A stretch of 64,000 bases of DNA from Poriferisulfidus sp965221375 (GTDB lineage: Bacteria > Pseudomonadota > Gammaproteobacteria > Poriferisulfidales > Poriferisulfidaceae): the NCBI GenBank assembly GCA_965221375.1, contig OZ244883.1, positions 868,001-932,000 on the forward strand, read 5' to 3'. The translations under genes and the position numbers were made by a program. Shown here one piece after another: positions 16,343-25,853 of the stretch. The notes beneath the pieces are model-generated. The model did not search any database, was not told the origin of the DNA, and was given only the letters and a program-made list of their open reading frames with translations. Positions within the stretch are counted from its first letter, which is position 1; the number at the start of each line of letters is the position of its first letter.

Positions 16343-17797
16343 ATGCATGCGAACAGCCTGCTGGAACAGGCGCAGGCACTTGCCTCGGGAGAGATTTCCA
16401 GTTGTGAGCTGACGGATTTGTATCTGCAGCGAATCGAAAGTTGCGATTCAAAACTCAATAGTTTCGTTCGTGTTACGCCGGAACAGGCGCGAGCGCAGGC
16501 ACAAGAGGCGGATCGCCGCCGGGCGGCGGGGGAGGCCCAAGTATTGACCGGAGTCCCCCTGGCGCACAAGGATATTTTCTGTACCCAAGGAGTACAAACC
16601 GCGTGCGGCTCGCGGATGTTGGATCAATTCATCGCGCCCTACGATGCGGAGGTGGTGGCTCGCTTTCAAGCGGCAGGCATGGTGATGTTGGGGAAAACCA
16701 ACATGGATGAGTTTGCGATGGGTTCTTCCAATGAGACCAGTTATTACGGTGCCGTGCGCAATCCCTGGGCGATGTCCCGAGTGCCGGGAGGATCCAGTGG
16801 CGGCTCGGCCGCCGCGGTCGCAGCACGTCTGACTCCAGCGGCGACGGCGACGGATACGGGCGGATCGATTCGACAGCCTGCGGCATTCTGTGGCGTGACG
16901 GGGCTGAAGCCGACCTACGGGCGTGTTTCGCGTTTCGGCATGGTGGCGTTTGCCTCAAGCCTGGATCAGGGAGGGGTCATTGCTTCAAGCGCTGCGGATT
17001 GCGCTGCATTGCTGGAGATCATGGCAGGGTTTGATGAACGTGATTCGACCAGTGTGGATCGTCCCGTGCCAGATTATCGGGCGGCGCTTGCTCAGTCTGT
17101 TGAAGGCATGCGGCTGGGGCTGCCCAAAGAATTTTTTGGCGATCAACTGGATGCCGATATGCGGACTTCTCTGGAGGAGGCGGTTCGGTTTTGGGAGGCT
17201 CAGGGAGCTCAGGTGCAGGAAATCTCGCTGCCGAATCTGCAGTTGGCGACGCCTGCTTATTACATCATCGCCTCGGCGGAATGTTCCTCGAATTTGGCTC
17301 GTTATGATGGCGTGCGCTATGGGCACCGCTGCGCGGAACCCAAGGATTTGGATGATTTGTTCTGTCGTTCGCGTGAGGAGGGTTTTGGAGATGAAGTGCG
17401 GCGGCGCATTATGGTGGGAACGTATGCGTTGTCGGCGGGCTATTACGACGCGTACTATCGCAAGGCCCAATGCGTGCGGCAATTAATCAGCCGTGACTTC
17501 CAGAAGGCTTTCGAAGAAGTGGACATCCTGGTGGCGCCCGTGACCCCCACGTTGCCGTTTGAGCTGGGTGAAAATACGCAAGATCCGGTTGCCATGTATC
17601 TGCAGGATATCTATACCATTCCGGTCAATTTGGCCGGCTTGCCGGGGTTGTCGCTGCCGGTGAAACCGGCGGCGGATCTGCCGGTCGGTCTTCAATTAAT
17701 TGGAAATTATTTTGATGAAGCTCGACTGCTGGCGATGGCGGCAGCGTGGCAGCAGGAAACAGATTGGCATAGTCGGATGCCGCCGGAGTTTGCATGA
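16343..17797 (+). CDS. gatA: Asp/Glu-tRNA amidotransferase subunit A
   Basis: 484 residues. Amidase-signature Ser-cisSer-Lys triad: the lysine in PLAHKDIF, the cis-serine in GGSSGGSAAAVAA, and the nucleophile in ATDTGGSIRQPA. It releases ammonia from glutamine, which is channelled to GatB for transamidation of misacylated Glu-tRNA-Gln or Asp-tRNA-Asn. It overlaps gatB by four bases (ATGA). Whether this organism uses the Gln or the Asn route cannot be decided here. Confidence 0.97.
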   Translation: MHANSLLEQAQALASGEISSCELTDLYLQRIESCDSKLNSFVRVTPEQARAQAQEADRRRAAGEAQVLTGVPLAHKDIFCTQGVQTACGSRMLDQFIAPYDAEVVARFQAAGMVMLGKTNMDEFAMGSSNETSYYGAVRNPWAMSRVPGGSSGGSAAAVAARLTPAATATDTGGSIRQPAAFCGVTGLKPTYGRVSRFGMVAFASSLDQGGVIASSAADCAALLEIMAGFDERDSTSVDRPVPDYRAALAQSVEGMRLGLPKEFFGDQLDADMRTSLEEAVRFWEAQGAQVQEISLPNLQLATPAYYIIASAECSSNLARYDGVRYGHRCAEPKDLDDLFCRSREEGFGDEVRRRIMVGTYALSAGYYDAYYRKAQCVRQLISRDFQKAFEEVDILVAPVTPTLPFELGENTQDPVAMYLQDIYTIPVNLAGLPGLSLPVKPAADLPVGLQLIGNYFDEARLLAMAAAWQQETDWHSRMPPEFA

Positions 17798-19233
17798 GCA
17801 CTTGGGAGACTGTAATCGGGCTGGAGATTCACGCCCAACTGGCGACGCACAGCAAACTGTTTTCGGCCGCGTCCACTCAGTATGGAGCCGAGCCCAACCG
17901 TCAGGCCTGTGGGGTGGATCTGGCACTTCCGGGAGTACTTCCCGTGCTCAATCAGGAAGCGGTCCACATGGCCGTACGATTTGGATTGGCGGTGGGCGCT
18001 CGAATCTGTTCTCCGTGTGTCTTTGCCCGTAAAAATTACTTTTATCCCGATTTGCCACGCGGTTATCAAATCAGTCAGTATGAGCAGCCGATTGTGGAAG
18101 GAGGAGTAGTGGAAATCGAATTGGCGGAGGGCCAGACACGGCAAATCACTCTGACACGCGCACATTTGGAAGAAGATGCGGGCAAACTGCTGCACGAAAA
18201 TCAGGCGGGTGAAAGCGCGGTCGATCTCAATCGCGCGGGCGTGCCGCTGATGGAAATCGTTTCGGAACCGGAATTACGCAGTCCCGAAGAGGCCTCGGCG
18301 TACATGCGGGCTTTGCATGGCATCGTCACGTACTTGGGTATTTGCGATGGGAATTTGGAGCAGGGCTCTTTCCGTTGCGATGCAAATATTTCATTACGTC
18401 GGCCCGGCGATGAGGAGTTGGGGGTGAAAGTCGAACTCAAAAACATCAATTCGTTTCGCTTTGTGGAGCGGGCGTTGCGCCATGAGCAGTGGCGGCAGGC
18501 CGAAGCGTTGGAGCGGGGCGAGTCAATTGTTCAAGAAACACGTCAGTACGATGCAGGGGCGGACTGCACGCGACCGATGCGGGCAAAAGAATACGCAGAC
18601 GACTACCGTTATTTCCCGGATCCGGATTTGCTTCCGGTCATTGTGGACACGGCGATACAGCAGGACATGGCCGCCACGCTGCCGGAGTTGCCGCTGACGC
18701 GCAAGCGACGATTGATTGCGGAACAGGACCTGTCGGAAGATTTGGCCAGCCTGCTGACGCAGGACCGCCGTCGGGCCGATTATTTCGAGGCGGTGGTGGC
18801 CGCGGGCGCCCGTGGCACCACTGCGGCGCATTGGGTATCTGGTGAAATCCTTGCCCGCATGCGCCGGCATCAGGTGGCGGAAGAGGAACCTCCGGTCACG
18901 GCGCAGTCACTGGCGCGTTTGCTGCAGCGTCTGGATGTCGGCGACATCTCAAACAGCGCAGCCCGGGAGGTGTTGGATCGCATGTGGGCGGGCGAAGGCG
19001 ACGCCGACACCATCATTGAAGCGCAAGGGCTTCAGCAAGTGGGGGCCGGAGAGGAATTGGAGCAATGGATTGCGCAAGTCATCCGTGAGCATCCGGAGGA
19101 AGTGGCGCAGTATCGGGAAGGGAAAACCAAACTGCTCGGATTTTTTGTCGGTCAGGTGATGAAGGCATCAAAAGGCAAGGCCAAGCCCCAGGAAGTCAGC
19201 GCGCAGCTGCAGAAAAAACTGTCGACTCAATAA
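17794..19233 (+). CDS. gatB: Asp/Glu-tRNA amidotransferase subunit B
   Basis: 479 residues. The N-terminal catalytic cradle starts WETVIGLEIHAQLATHSKLFS, with the RKNYFYPDLPRGYQISQYEQP signature. The C-terminal helical and YqeY-like tail binds the tRNA elbow (residues about 330-479, ending GFFVGQVMKASKGKA). It phosphorylates and amidates the carboxylate on the misacylated tRNA using ammonia from GatA. Its last bases overlap the end of the convergent prmC by seven bases. Confidence 0.97.
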   Translation: MSTWETVIGLEIHAQLATHSKLFSAASTQYGAEPNRQACGVDLALPGVLPVLNQEAVHMAVRFGLAVGARICSPCVFARKNYFYPDLPRGYQISQYEQPIVEGGVVEIELAEGQTRQITLTRAHLEEDAGKLLHENQAGESAVDLNRAGVPLMEIVSEPELRSPEEASAYMRALHGIVTYLGICDGNLEQGSFRCDANISLRRPGDEELGVKVELKNINSFRFVERALRHEQWRQAEALERGESIVQETRQYDAGADCTRPMRAKEYADDYRYFPDPDLLPVIVDTAIQQDMAATLPELPLTRKRRLIAEQDLSEDLASLLTQDRRRADYFEAVVAAGARGTTAAHWVSGEILARMRRHQVAEEEPPVTAQSLARLLQRLDVGDISNSAAREVLDRMWAGEGDADTIIEAQGLQQVGAGEELEQWIAQVIREHPEEVAQYREGKTKLLGFFVGQVMKASKGKAKPQEVSAQLQKKLSTQ

Positions 19234-20084
19234 CCTCGGCGCCGGGCGCTCACGGCGCGTGGCAAGCCTGCCAAATCTTTTAACGTACGCGCGCGCCCCC
19301 AGCCGCTTCGCATCACAATGCGCCGACATGCAGCGGCTTGAGTGGCACCATGTTCGAGAAGCAGTTGGCCGTTGCGGCGCGTATGCCGCCGGGCCATCCG
19401 GGCAAGACGGGGATAGTGCTGCAGGCCTCGCGCAGAAGCAACCAGGGCATGTCGGGGCTCACGGCGCACTCCAGGAGTTCCAAGACAGGGATCATGCATA
19501 GCCACGTAGGGAGGGTTGGCGATAATCAGGTCAAAACGTCTGCGTGGCCATGCGCGGTTCCAATTGCCATGCAGGCAATGCAGGTTTGGCAATCGCAGGC
19601 GTAAAACGTTCGTGCGAGCCAGTTGCACTGTAGTGCGGACATGATCAAGGCCTAATATTTGGCAATCCGGTCGTGCCTGGGCGATCGCCAGGGCGATGGC
19701 GCCGCTGCCGACACCCCATTCCAGGATATTTGCACGTTTGGGCAAAGCGCGTAACGCATGTTCAACCAGAAGTTCGCTTTCCGGACGCGGGGCGAGAACC
19801 TGCGTAGTAAGCCGCAGTTGTAGATCCATGAACCCGCAGGTGCCACAAAGATGGGCGACCGAATACCCGGCCTGGCGTTGACGCACAAGATGCATGCCGC
19901 GCGCATATTGCTGGGGACTGAGCGGCCATTGCGGATAAGCCAGCATCCAGGTCAACGGGCGGTCCAGTGCGTGGCTCCACAAATACGCCGCGTCTGTTTT
20001 CGGAGAGGGACTGTGCGCGGCGAGTTGCGCGCAGGTGTGCTGCAGCGCCCGACTTAGCGGGACTGCTTCATGCGTCGTCGCCAT
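19227..20084 (-). CDS. prmC: Release factor glutamine methyltransferase
   Basis: 285 residues from the ATG at 20084, which overlaps the end of prfA by 17 bases; upstream extension is rejected. PrmC methylates the GGQ glutamine of RF1 and RF2. NPPY (190-193) is the catalytic motif and VLAPRPESELL (97-107) the substrate-side motif. The SAM loop reads EWGVGSGAIAL instead of the usual DLGTGSGAIAL, and the C-terminal third is unusually arginine-rich, so this is a divergent copy. Its position after hemA-prfA is the classic one, which supports the assignment. Confidence 0.9.
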   Translation of the reverse strand: MATTHEAVPLSRALQHTCAQLAAHSPSPKTDAAYLWSHALDRPLTWMLAYPQWPLSPQQYARGMHLVRQRQAGYSVAHLCGTCGFMDLQLRLTTQVLAPRPESELLVEHALRALPKRANILEWGVGSGAIALAIAQARPDCQILGLDHVRTTVQLARTNVLRLRLPNLHCLHGNWNRAWPRRRFDLIIANPPYVAMHDPCLGTPGVRREPRHALVASARGLQHYPRLARMARRHTRRNGQLLLEHGATQAAACRRIVMRSGWGRARTLKDLAGLPRAVSARRRGY

Positions 20085-21156
20085 AGGAGGCCAAACGCAG
20101 GGTCTGGTGCTCGCGCCGCAAGGGCTCAATCACGGCATTGAGTTCACCTTCCAGCACTTCTTGAAGCGCATGAAGAGTCAAACCAATGCGATGGTCGGTC
20201 ACCCGGCTTTGGGGGAAATTGTAGGTCCGGATGCGTTCGGATCGATCGCCACTTCCAATCAGGCTGCGGCGCAGGGCGCTTTCCTCGGCAGTACGGCGCT
20301 GTTGTTCCTGATCCAGCAGCCGGGCCTGCAGCAACGATAATGCCTGTTCCTTATTGCGATGCTGTGAACGTTCATCCTGGCATTCCACCACCAGTCCGGT
20401 GGGCAAGTGCGTGATGCGCACTGCCGAATCGGTTTTGTTGAGATGCTGTCCTCCGGCGCCGGAGGCGCGAAAGCGGTCAATGCGCAAGTCATCAGGATTG
20501 ATTTCAATGTGCTCGACAGTGCCGGCGTCGGGAAGCACCGCGACGGTGGCGGCGGAAGTATGAATGCGGCCTTGGGATTCGGTTTGCGGAATACGCTGGA
20601 CTCGATGGGCGCCCGATTCAAATTTCAGACAGGCATAAACGTGGTCACCGCAAATACGGGCAATAACTTCGCGGAATCCGCCATGATCTCCCTCATTGTG
20701 TGAGAGTGTTTCGACGCGCCACCCGCGTTGCTCGGCGTAGCGGCAGTACATGCGGTACAAGTCTCCGGCAAACAAAGCGGCCTCGTCACCTCCGGTTCCC
20801 GCCCGAATTTCCAAAAACACATTGCACGAATCATAAGGTTCCGGAGTCAGCAGAGTCTGTTCGATTTCAGCCTCCAGTGCGGCAAGGCGCTCCTGAAGTT
20901 GGTTGCGTTCTTCATTGGCCAGCGCGCGTAACGCCTCGTCGCTCTCTTTCTCCAGATCGGTGAGAGTTTCCAGTTCTTGCTGACAGGCCCGATATTGCTG
21001 GTAGCAATCGACCAGCGGCGTCAGATGCGCCAGTTCGCTTGACAGTTTGCGGTAATGCTCGCGGTCGGCCAGAATCTCGGGGTCGGATAAATCTTGCTGA
21101 AGGCGGGTGTGTCGTTCGACAGAAGCTTCCAGTTGGGCCTGCAGTGATGCCCTCAT
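20068..21156 (-). CDS. prfA: Peptide chain release factor 1
   Basis: 362 residues. GGQ at 235-237 (GAGGQHLNKTDSAVRITH), and the codon-reading tripeptide PxT present as PQT in RVQRIPQTESQGRIHTS. RF1 reads UAA and UAG and triggers hydrolysis of peptidyl-tRNA; its Q237 is the expected PrmC substrate. Middle gene of hemA-prfA-prmC, overlapping hemA by four bases and prmC by 17. Confidence 0.97.
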   Translation of the reverse strand: MRASLQAQLEASVERHTRLQQDLSDPEILADREHYRKLSSELAHLTPLVDCYQQYRACQQELETLTDLEKESDEALRALANEERNQLQERLAALEAEIEQTLLTPEPYDSCNVFLEIRAGTGGDEAALFAGDLYRMYCRYAEQRGWRVETLSHNEGDHGGFREVIARICGDHVYACLKFESGAHRVQRIPQTESQGRIHTSAATVAVLPDAGTVEHIEINPDDLRIDRFRASGAGGQHLNKTDSAVRITHLPTGLVVECQDERSQHRNKEQALSLLQARLLDQEQQRRTAEESALRRSLIGSGDRSERIRTYNFPQSRVTDHRIGLTLHALQEVLEGELNAVIEPLRREHQTLRLASYGDDA

Positions 21157-22418
21157 GATTGAGGGGGATCGATTCTGAACAAGGTGCGCGCTGCCCGAAG
21201 CAGGGCATTGTCGCGGTTTTGGCCGGCCTCATTTAATGATCGGGTTGCAGGATGCATCATGCGATTGCTCAAGGTATGCGCGAGCCACTGCAAAGTTTCG
21301 GCGGCGCTGTCGCCGCGCTGCAGGCGCTGTTGGGCTTGAGCCAAGGTGTCGTCACGCATTTGCTGAGCCTGCGCGCGATAATCGCGAATCAGCGTGAAGG
21401 CGGATTCGTCGAGAGTACGTTGGGCGTACTCCTCAACGTAGGCCTCGATAATTTCGGCGGCTTCTTGTCGGGCTTGTTCGCGCGACTGCATGTTTTTCTC
21501 GACAATCTGGCGCAGATCATCCAGCGTATAAAGGTAGGCGTCCGCCAGTTGTCCCACTTGGGGCTCAATGTCGCGGGGCACGGCCAGATCCACCATGTAG
21601 ATGGGCTGATGTTTCCGGCATCGCAAGGCCTCTTCGACGGTGCCTTTGCCGAGTACGGGCAGCGGGCTGTCCGTGCAGCTGATGACGATGTCGGCATCGC
21701 GCAGGGCATGTTCCATATGCGAGATGGGGATGGCATAGGCGAGTAGTTCCTGGGCGAGTGCCTGCGCCCGCTCAAGCGTGCGGCTGGCAATGGTCAGGTG
21801 ACCGACCTGGTGGGCCTTCAGGTAGCGGGTGGCCAGACGCGCCGTATCGCCGGCTCCGATCACCAGGGCGCGGCGCTCCTCCAAGTCATCGAAAAACTGG
21901 CGCGTCAGTCCCACTGCCGCATGGGCCAGGGAGACAGGATGACGGCTGATCTCGGTGCCACTGCGAACTTTTTTGGCGGCGGCGAAGGTATGCTGGGCCA
22001 GTTGTTGAAGCTCGCTGTCCAAAGCGCCGGCCTCATGGGCGTCTCTCCAGGCTTGTTTGAATTGACCCAGAATTTCCGGTTCTCCCAGCACCATGGAATC
22101 CAGGCCACTTGCAACATGAATCGCATGACGCAGAGTTGCATCGCCGACATGCTGGTACCAAATGCCATTCAAAATCTCGCGATCAATCTGATGCCAACGG
22201 CACAACCAGTCCAAAATGGAATCGGTCTCAGGCAGCCCTTGATGGCTGAGATACAACTCCGTGCGGTTGCAGGTCGACAGAATCAGGGCGCCGTCGACAT
22301 TGGGCAACGCCGCCAGGTCTTTCAGGGCCGCGCTGAGCGAATCGCGCGTAAAGGCGATCTGCTCGCGCAGGTCAAGATCGGCAGTCTGGTGATTGATGCC
22401 GAAGGTTGCCAGTGTCAT
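21153..22418 (-). CDS. hemA: Glutamyl-tRNA reductase
   Basis: 421 residues. The catalytic cysteine is C50 in ILSTCNRTELY, at the same position as in E. coli, followed by LDSMVLGEPEILGQ and the NADPH domain (ALVIGAGDTARLATRYL). It reduces glutamyl-tRNA-Glu to glutamate-1-semialdehyde, the committed step of haem synthesis by the C5 route. First gene of the minus-strand operon; divergent from the TPR lipoprotein. The spacer is only about 60 bases, so the promoters must be close together. Confidence 0.97.
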   Translation of the reverse strand: MTLATFGINHQTADLDLREQIAFTRDSLSAALKDLAALPNVDGALILSTCNRTELYLSHQGLPETDSILDWLCRWHQIDREILNGIWYQHVGDATLRHAIHVASGLDSMVLGEPEILGQFKQAWRDAHEAGALDSELQQLAQHTFAAAKKVRSGTEISRHPVSLAHAAVGLTRQFFDDLEERRALVIGAGDTARLATRYLKAHQVGHLTIASRTLERAQALAQELLAYAIPISHMEHALRDADIVISCTDSPLPVLGKGTVEEALRCRKHQPIYMVDLAVPRDIEPQVGQLADAYLYTLDDLRQIVEKNMQSREQARQEAAEIIEAYVEEYAQRTLDESAFTLIRDYRAQAQQMRDDTLAQAQQRLQRGDSAAETLQWLAHTLSNRMMHPATRSLNEAGQNRDNALLRAARTLFRIDPPQS

Positions 22419-22480
22419 AATATGTTAGCCGCTGGTATTCAACGCGGAGTTCGCGTGTGCGTTTGATTTTACGACAAAAA

Positions 22481-24319
22481 ATGACGGCCCCCCGGAGATC
22501 CGCTGCGATTTCCGCTATCAGTTTGCCCATTGTGGCGCTGTTGCTGACGGCGTGTCAGTCCGTCAGTGAGCGGCCTGCGGCGGTGCCGGAAGCGGAGCAG
22601 GAGGGTGTCGCCGAACTGGTTTTCCAGCTGCTGCACGGCGAACTATCGGGCTATGACGGTGATTTTGTCAACGCATTTGAGCGCTATTATCAGGCGTCTT
22701 TGCTGACGGACGACCCGGCGATTGCCGCACGGGCAACCGAAATCGCCGTGTGGATGAAAGACTTCGAGCGCGCCCGTCGCGCGGCGGCGCGGTGGTGCGA
22801 AATTGTGCCGGAAGCAGGCTCGCCGTGGCGAATAAAAGGTTCCATTCATGCCAGTCTGGGGCAGATTTCCGAAGCCGTGGAAGCGTATGAGCAATCGCTG
22901 GGCAAGTCCGAGTCGGGAATGGAAGCGGACATACTGGGCATCGCCAATTCCCTGTCGACCAAGGAAGCACAACCGAAGCGGCTCGAAATTCTGCAGCAGC
23001 TGGCGCAACGCCATCCCGAGAATCCTTACGTTTTTTTCCACGTCGCAGTGGCGTACGATCAAAGCGGGAATATCGAACAAGCCTTGGCGGCTGTGCGTCA
23101 GGCCTTACGCCACCTTCCGCATTGGACGCGGGTCGTGCGTTTTGAAAGCGAGTTGCTACGACGCATGAATCGGGTCGAGGAGGCAATCGCCACCTTGCGC
23201 ATGGCTCTAAGACAGCCGACGAATCATCCCCTGCAGTTGCGCCAGGATCTGGCGAATTTATTGGGTGCTACGGGCCAGTATCAGGAAGCCCGTCGTGAAT
23301 ACGAGGAGTTGCTCCGTGTCGATCCCCACAACCCGCATTGGCAGATGCGTTTGGGCTCTTTGGCGCTGGTCCACAACGACTGGGAGGTGGCACACGCGCA
23401 GTTTTCGGCTCTCAGCATGAACCGACGCCCGCAGGTGGAAGAGTTGACTCACTATGCGACGCACCTCGATGAACATCGTTCCGATGCCCTTGTTTCTGTT
23501 ATCTCGGCCGAGGATTTTCCAAAACCCGCTTCCTTGAATTACTCGGTGGGAATGTATTTCCTGGGGCTGCTGGCCGAACAGACCGGGGCGGTCGATGAAG
23601 CGCTGGATCACTACTACCGAGTGGAAGAGCACGATTTCTATGGAGTCGATCGCTATTATCAGAAGGCGCGTTTGCGCATTGCCGACTTGCTGTTGTCGCG
23701 GGACGAAACCCAGCGTGCGCGTTTGCATCTGCAGGTGTCGCGCGCCGGCAGCCAGGATCGTGAAAACATCGTGCAGTTCTATGCGGCGGAAGCCGATGTG
23801 TTATACGGTTTGCGACAGTACGCGGAAGGGTATGCATTACTGACCGAGGCACTGCAGCGCTATCCCGATGACGTGTCGCTGTTATACAGCCGCGCCTTAC
23901 TGGCAGAGCGGATGGGGAATATCGAGCAACTGGAGCGGGATCTGCAGACGATATTGGCGCGTGATCCCGATCATGCTCATGCTTTGAATGCGCTGGGCTA
24001 CACCTGGGTGGATCACAGTCGCAATTTGGAACTGGCCTTGGAATATATCGAGCGCGCCTATGCGCAATTGCCCAACGATGGTGCGGTTGTGGACAGTTTG
24101 GGCTGGGCCTATTACCGACTGGGTGATCTGCCGCGCGCCGAAAAATTATTGCGCCAAGCGCTGGCACTGCTACCGCAGGGAGAGATTGCAGCCCACCTGG
24201 TGGAAGTGCTGTGGATGCAGGGTCAGCACGAAGAAGCGCGCCAGTTGTATCGTGAAGCGGTCGAGCAGTCGCCGGACAACGAAAAACTGTTGCGTCTTGC
24301 TCAGCGCTTTTCTTTGTGA
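22481..24319 (+). CDS. Outer-membrane-type TPR lipoprotein
   Basis: 612 residues from the ATG at 22481 (a GTG at 22457 would add eight). Lipoprotein signal: hydrophobic core then LLTAC with the lipidated cysteine. The rest is a chain of TPR-type helix pairs, for example VEAYEQSLGKSESGMEADILGIA, YQEARREYEELLRVDPHNPHW and ADSLGWAYYRLGDLPRAEKLL-like repeats near the end. Homologues sit at the same place, between hemA and lolB, in pseudomonads. The exact role is unknown; a scaffold at the outer membrane is inferred. Overlaps lolB by four bases. Confidence 0.88.
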   Translation: MTAPRRSAAISAISLPIVALLLTACQSVSERPAAVPEAEQEGVAELVFQLLHGELSGYDGDFVNAFERYYQASLLTDDPAIAARATEIAVWMKDFERARRAAARWCEIVPEAGSPWRIKGSIHASLGQISEAVEAYEQSLGKSESGMEADILGIANSLSTKEAQPKRLEILQQLAQRHPENPYVFFHVAVAYDQSGNIEQALAAVRQALRHLPHWTRVVRFESELLRRMNRVEEAIATLRMALRQPTNHPLQLRQDLANLLGATGQYQEARREYEELLRVDPHNPHWQMRLGSLALVHNDWEVAHAQFSALSMNRRPQVEELTHYATHLDEHRSDALVSVISAEDFPKPASLNYSVGMYFLGLLAEQTGAVDEALDHYYRVEEHDFYGVDRYYQKARLRIADLLLSRDETQRARLHLQVSRAGSQDRENIVQFYAAEADVLYGLRQYAEGYALLTEALQRYPDDVSLLYSRALLAERMGNIEQLERDLQTILARDPDHAHALNALGYTWVDHSRNLELALEYIERAYAQLPNDGAVVDSLGWAYYRLGDLPRAEKLLRQALALLPQGEIAAHLVEVLWMQGQHEEARQLYREAVEQSPDNEKLLRLAQRFSL

Positions 24320-24912
24320 ATCGCACGATTTTGCTTGTGACCGCAGGGGTGCTCGGCGGATGCGTACCGTTGACGCCGCCGTCTTCCCTGACTGAGGATC
24401 AGCAGGCCGCGCAATGGCAGGCGCACGAATCCCGAGTGTCCCAGTTGAGCGACTGGCAGTTGCGTGGGCGTTTCGGCGTGGCATGGCCGGACGGTCAGGT
24501 ACAAGGCGACATTGAATGGCACCAACGGGGCACGGCATTTGAGTTATCCATGCGCGGACCCTTTGGCCTCAACGCCCTGCACATCCACGGCGATCTGCGA
24601 ACCCGGCACGCGGAGCTCAACAACGGAAGTCAGCGGATTCAGGGTCCACTGGAGACGTTGATGCGCGAGCATATAGGATTCGTGTTGCCGTTGGAGGAAC
24701 TCATGCATCTGGTGCGCGGGATTCCCGCACCGGGGCAGCGCGAAGTGACGTTTGATGAACAAGCGCGGGCTGCACGTATCGCGCAAGCAGGCTGGGAGGT
24801 GGAGTATCGCAACTACACGTGCTGCGACAAACCGGCATTGCCGGGGCGCGTACGTTTCGCGGGCCCGACCTTGCGCGGCACATTGGCAGTCCGCGAGTGG
24901 AAGTACGAATGA
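24316..24912 (+). CDS. lolB: Outer-membrane lipoprotein receptor LolB
   Basis: 198 residues from a GTG start overlapping the TPR gene. Short signal peptide ending in the lipobox LGGC. The beta-rich LolB domain includes DWQLRGRFGVAWPDGQVQGDIEWHQRG and LSMRGPFGLNALHIHGD. LolB accepts lipoproteins from the periplasmic carrier LolA and inserts them in the outer membrane. The gene order lolB-ispE-tRNA-Gln-prs confirms it. The stop overlaps the ispE start (ATGA). Confidence 0.94.
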   Translation: MNRTILLVTAGVLGGCVPLTPPSSLTEDQQAAQWQAHESRVSQLSDWQLRGRFGVAWPDGQVQGDIEWHQRGTAFELSMRGPFGLNALHIHGDLRTRHAELNNGSQRIQGPLETLMREHIGFVLPLEELMHLVRGIPAPGQREVTFDEQARAARIAQAGWEVEYRNYTCCDKPALPGRVRFAGPTLRGTLAVREWKYE

Positions 24913-25742
24913 TACGCCTGCATGCTCCGGCGAAGGTGAATTTTTTTCTGCATGTGACGGGCCGGCGCGCCGACGGTTACCATGAGCTGCAAACCTTTTT
25001 TCGATTGATTGACTATTCGGACTGCCTGACCCTTGAGCCGCGAGAGGATAATCGGTTCGAATACGCGGATGACAGCAGCCTGGAGTTTGGAGAGTCCAAT
25101 TTATGCTTGCGCGCCGCCAAGTTGGCGCACAGCAAATACCCCACAGGGTGTGGTGCGTCAATCTTTTTGAACAAGCGGATTCCGGTAGGAGCCGGCTTGG
25201 GAGGCGGCAGTTCGGATGCGGCCGCCGTGCTTCATGGTTTGAACCGGTTGTGGGGTCAGCCGCTGGATTTGGAGACGCTGGCTGAACTGGGACTGGAGTT
25301 GGGTGCGGACGTGCCGTTTTTCGTATATGGGCGCAATGCCTGGGCGGAAGGCATTGGCGAAAAGTTGACCTTTTTGGATTGCCCGCCGGGGGTTGCGCTG
25401 GTGTTACCGACGCCTGCACCGGTGAGTACGGCGCAGGCATACAAGAGTCTGGAATTGACACAATGGGATGCGCCTATCACAATGAACCGTATGGATGCAT
25501 ACTGGGGGAGTAATGCATTTGAAGGGCTTTTGCGCGAACGGTTGCCGGAAATCGGGGTTCGCCTTGACTGGTTGCGACAACGTTCCCGTGCGGCGCTAAG
25601 CGGTTCTGGAGGATCTGTGTTCGCGTGGTTTGATACCCGGCAGCAAGCGGAAACAGTGTTCCAGGCATGCCCGCCGGAGTGGAATGGCCAGATTGCTACC
25701 GGCCTTCAATGTTCGCCGTTGTTGGAGCAGAATGCGCAGTAA
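24909..25742 (+). CDS. ispE: 4-(cytidine 5'-diphospho)-2-C-methyl-D-erythritol kinase
   Basis: 277 residues from the ATG at 24909. GHMP kinase family: the N-terminal LHAPAKVNFFLHVTGRRADGYHELQT motif, the ATP loop PVGAGLGGGSSDAAA, and the C-terminal ALSGSGGSVFAWF motif. It phosphorylates CDP-ME in the MEP pathway, the same pathway as dxs in this window. Overlaps lolB by four bases; tRNA-Gln begins ten bases after the stop and may share the transcript. Confidence 0.96.
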   Translation: MIRLHAPAKVNFFLHVTGRRADGYHELQTFFRLIDYSDCLTLEPREDNRFEYADDSSLEFGESNLCLRAAKLAHSKYPTGCGASIFLNKRIPVGAGLGGGSSDAAAVLHGLNRLWGQPLDLETLAELGLELGADVPFFVYGRNAWAEGIGEKLTFLDCPPGVALVLPTPAPVSTAQAYKSLELTQWDAPITMNRMDAYWGSNAFEGLLRERLPEIGVRLDWLRQRSRAALSGSGGSVFAWFDTRQQAETVFQACPPEWNGQIATGLQCSPLLEQNAQ

Positions 25743-25751
25743 GGGGTTGTT

Positions 25752-25828
25752 GGGCCGTCGCCAAGTCAGGTTAAGGCACGGGGTTTTGATCCCCGCATTC
25801 GCAGGTTCGAATCCTGCCGGCCCAGCCA
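25752..25828 (+). tRNA. tRNA-Gln (anticodon TTG)
   Basis: Complete cloverleaf with encoded CCA. Acceptor stem TGGGCCG (25752-25758) pairs with CGGCCCA (25818-25824), followed by G and CCA. Anticodon stem CGGGG/CCCCG encloses the loop TTTTGAT with anticodon TTG. The T arm is GCAGG TTCGAAT CCTGC. The weak first base pair (T-A) is characteristic of bacterial tRNA-Gln. Located between ispE and prs, the conserved gammaproteobacterial position. Confidence 0.97.
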
Positions 25829-25853
25829 TTTCGAAGACCAGAGAAAATCAATC

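Noticed and set aside
19227..19233. Seven-base overlap of convergent gatB and prmC ends as evidence of an error
   Set aside because: Both proteins have normal C-termini and other convergent pairs in this window are equally tight, so this is ordinary compactness.
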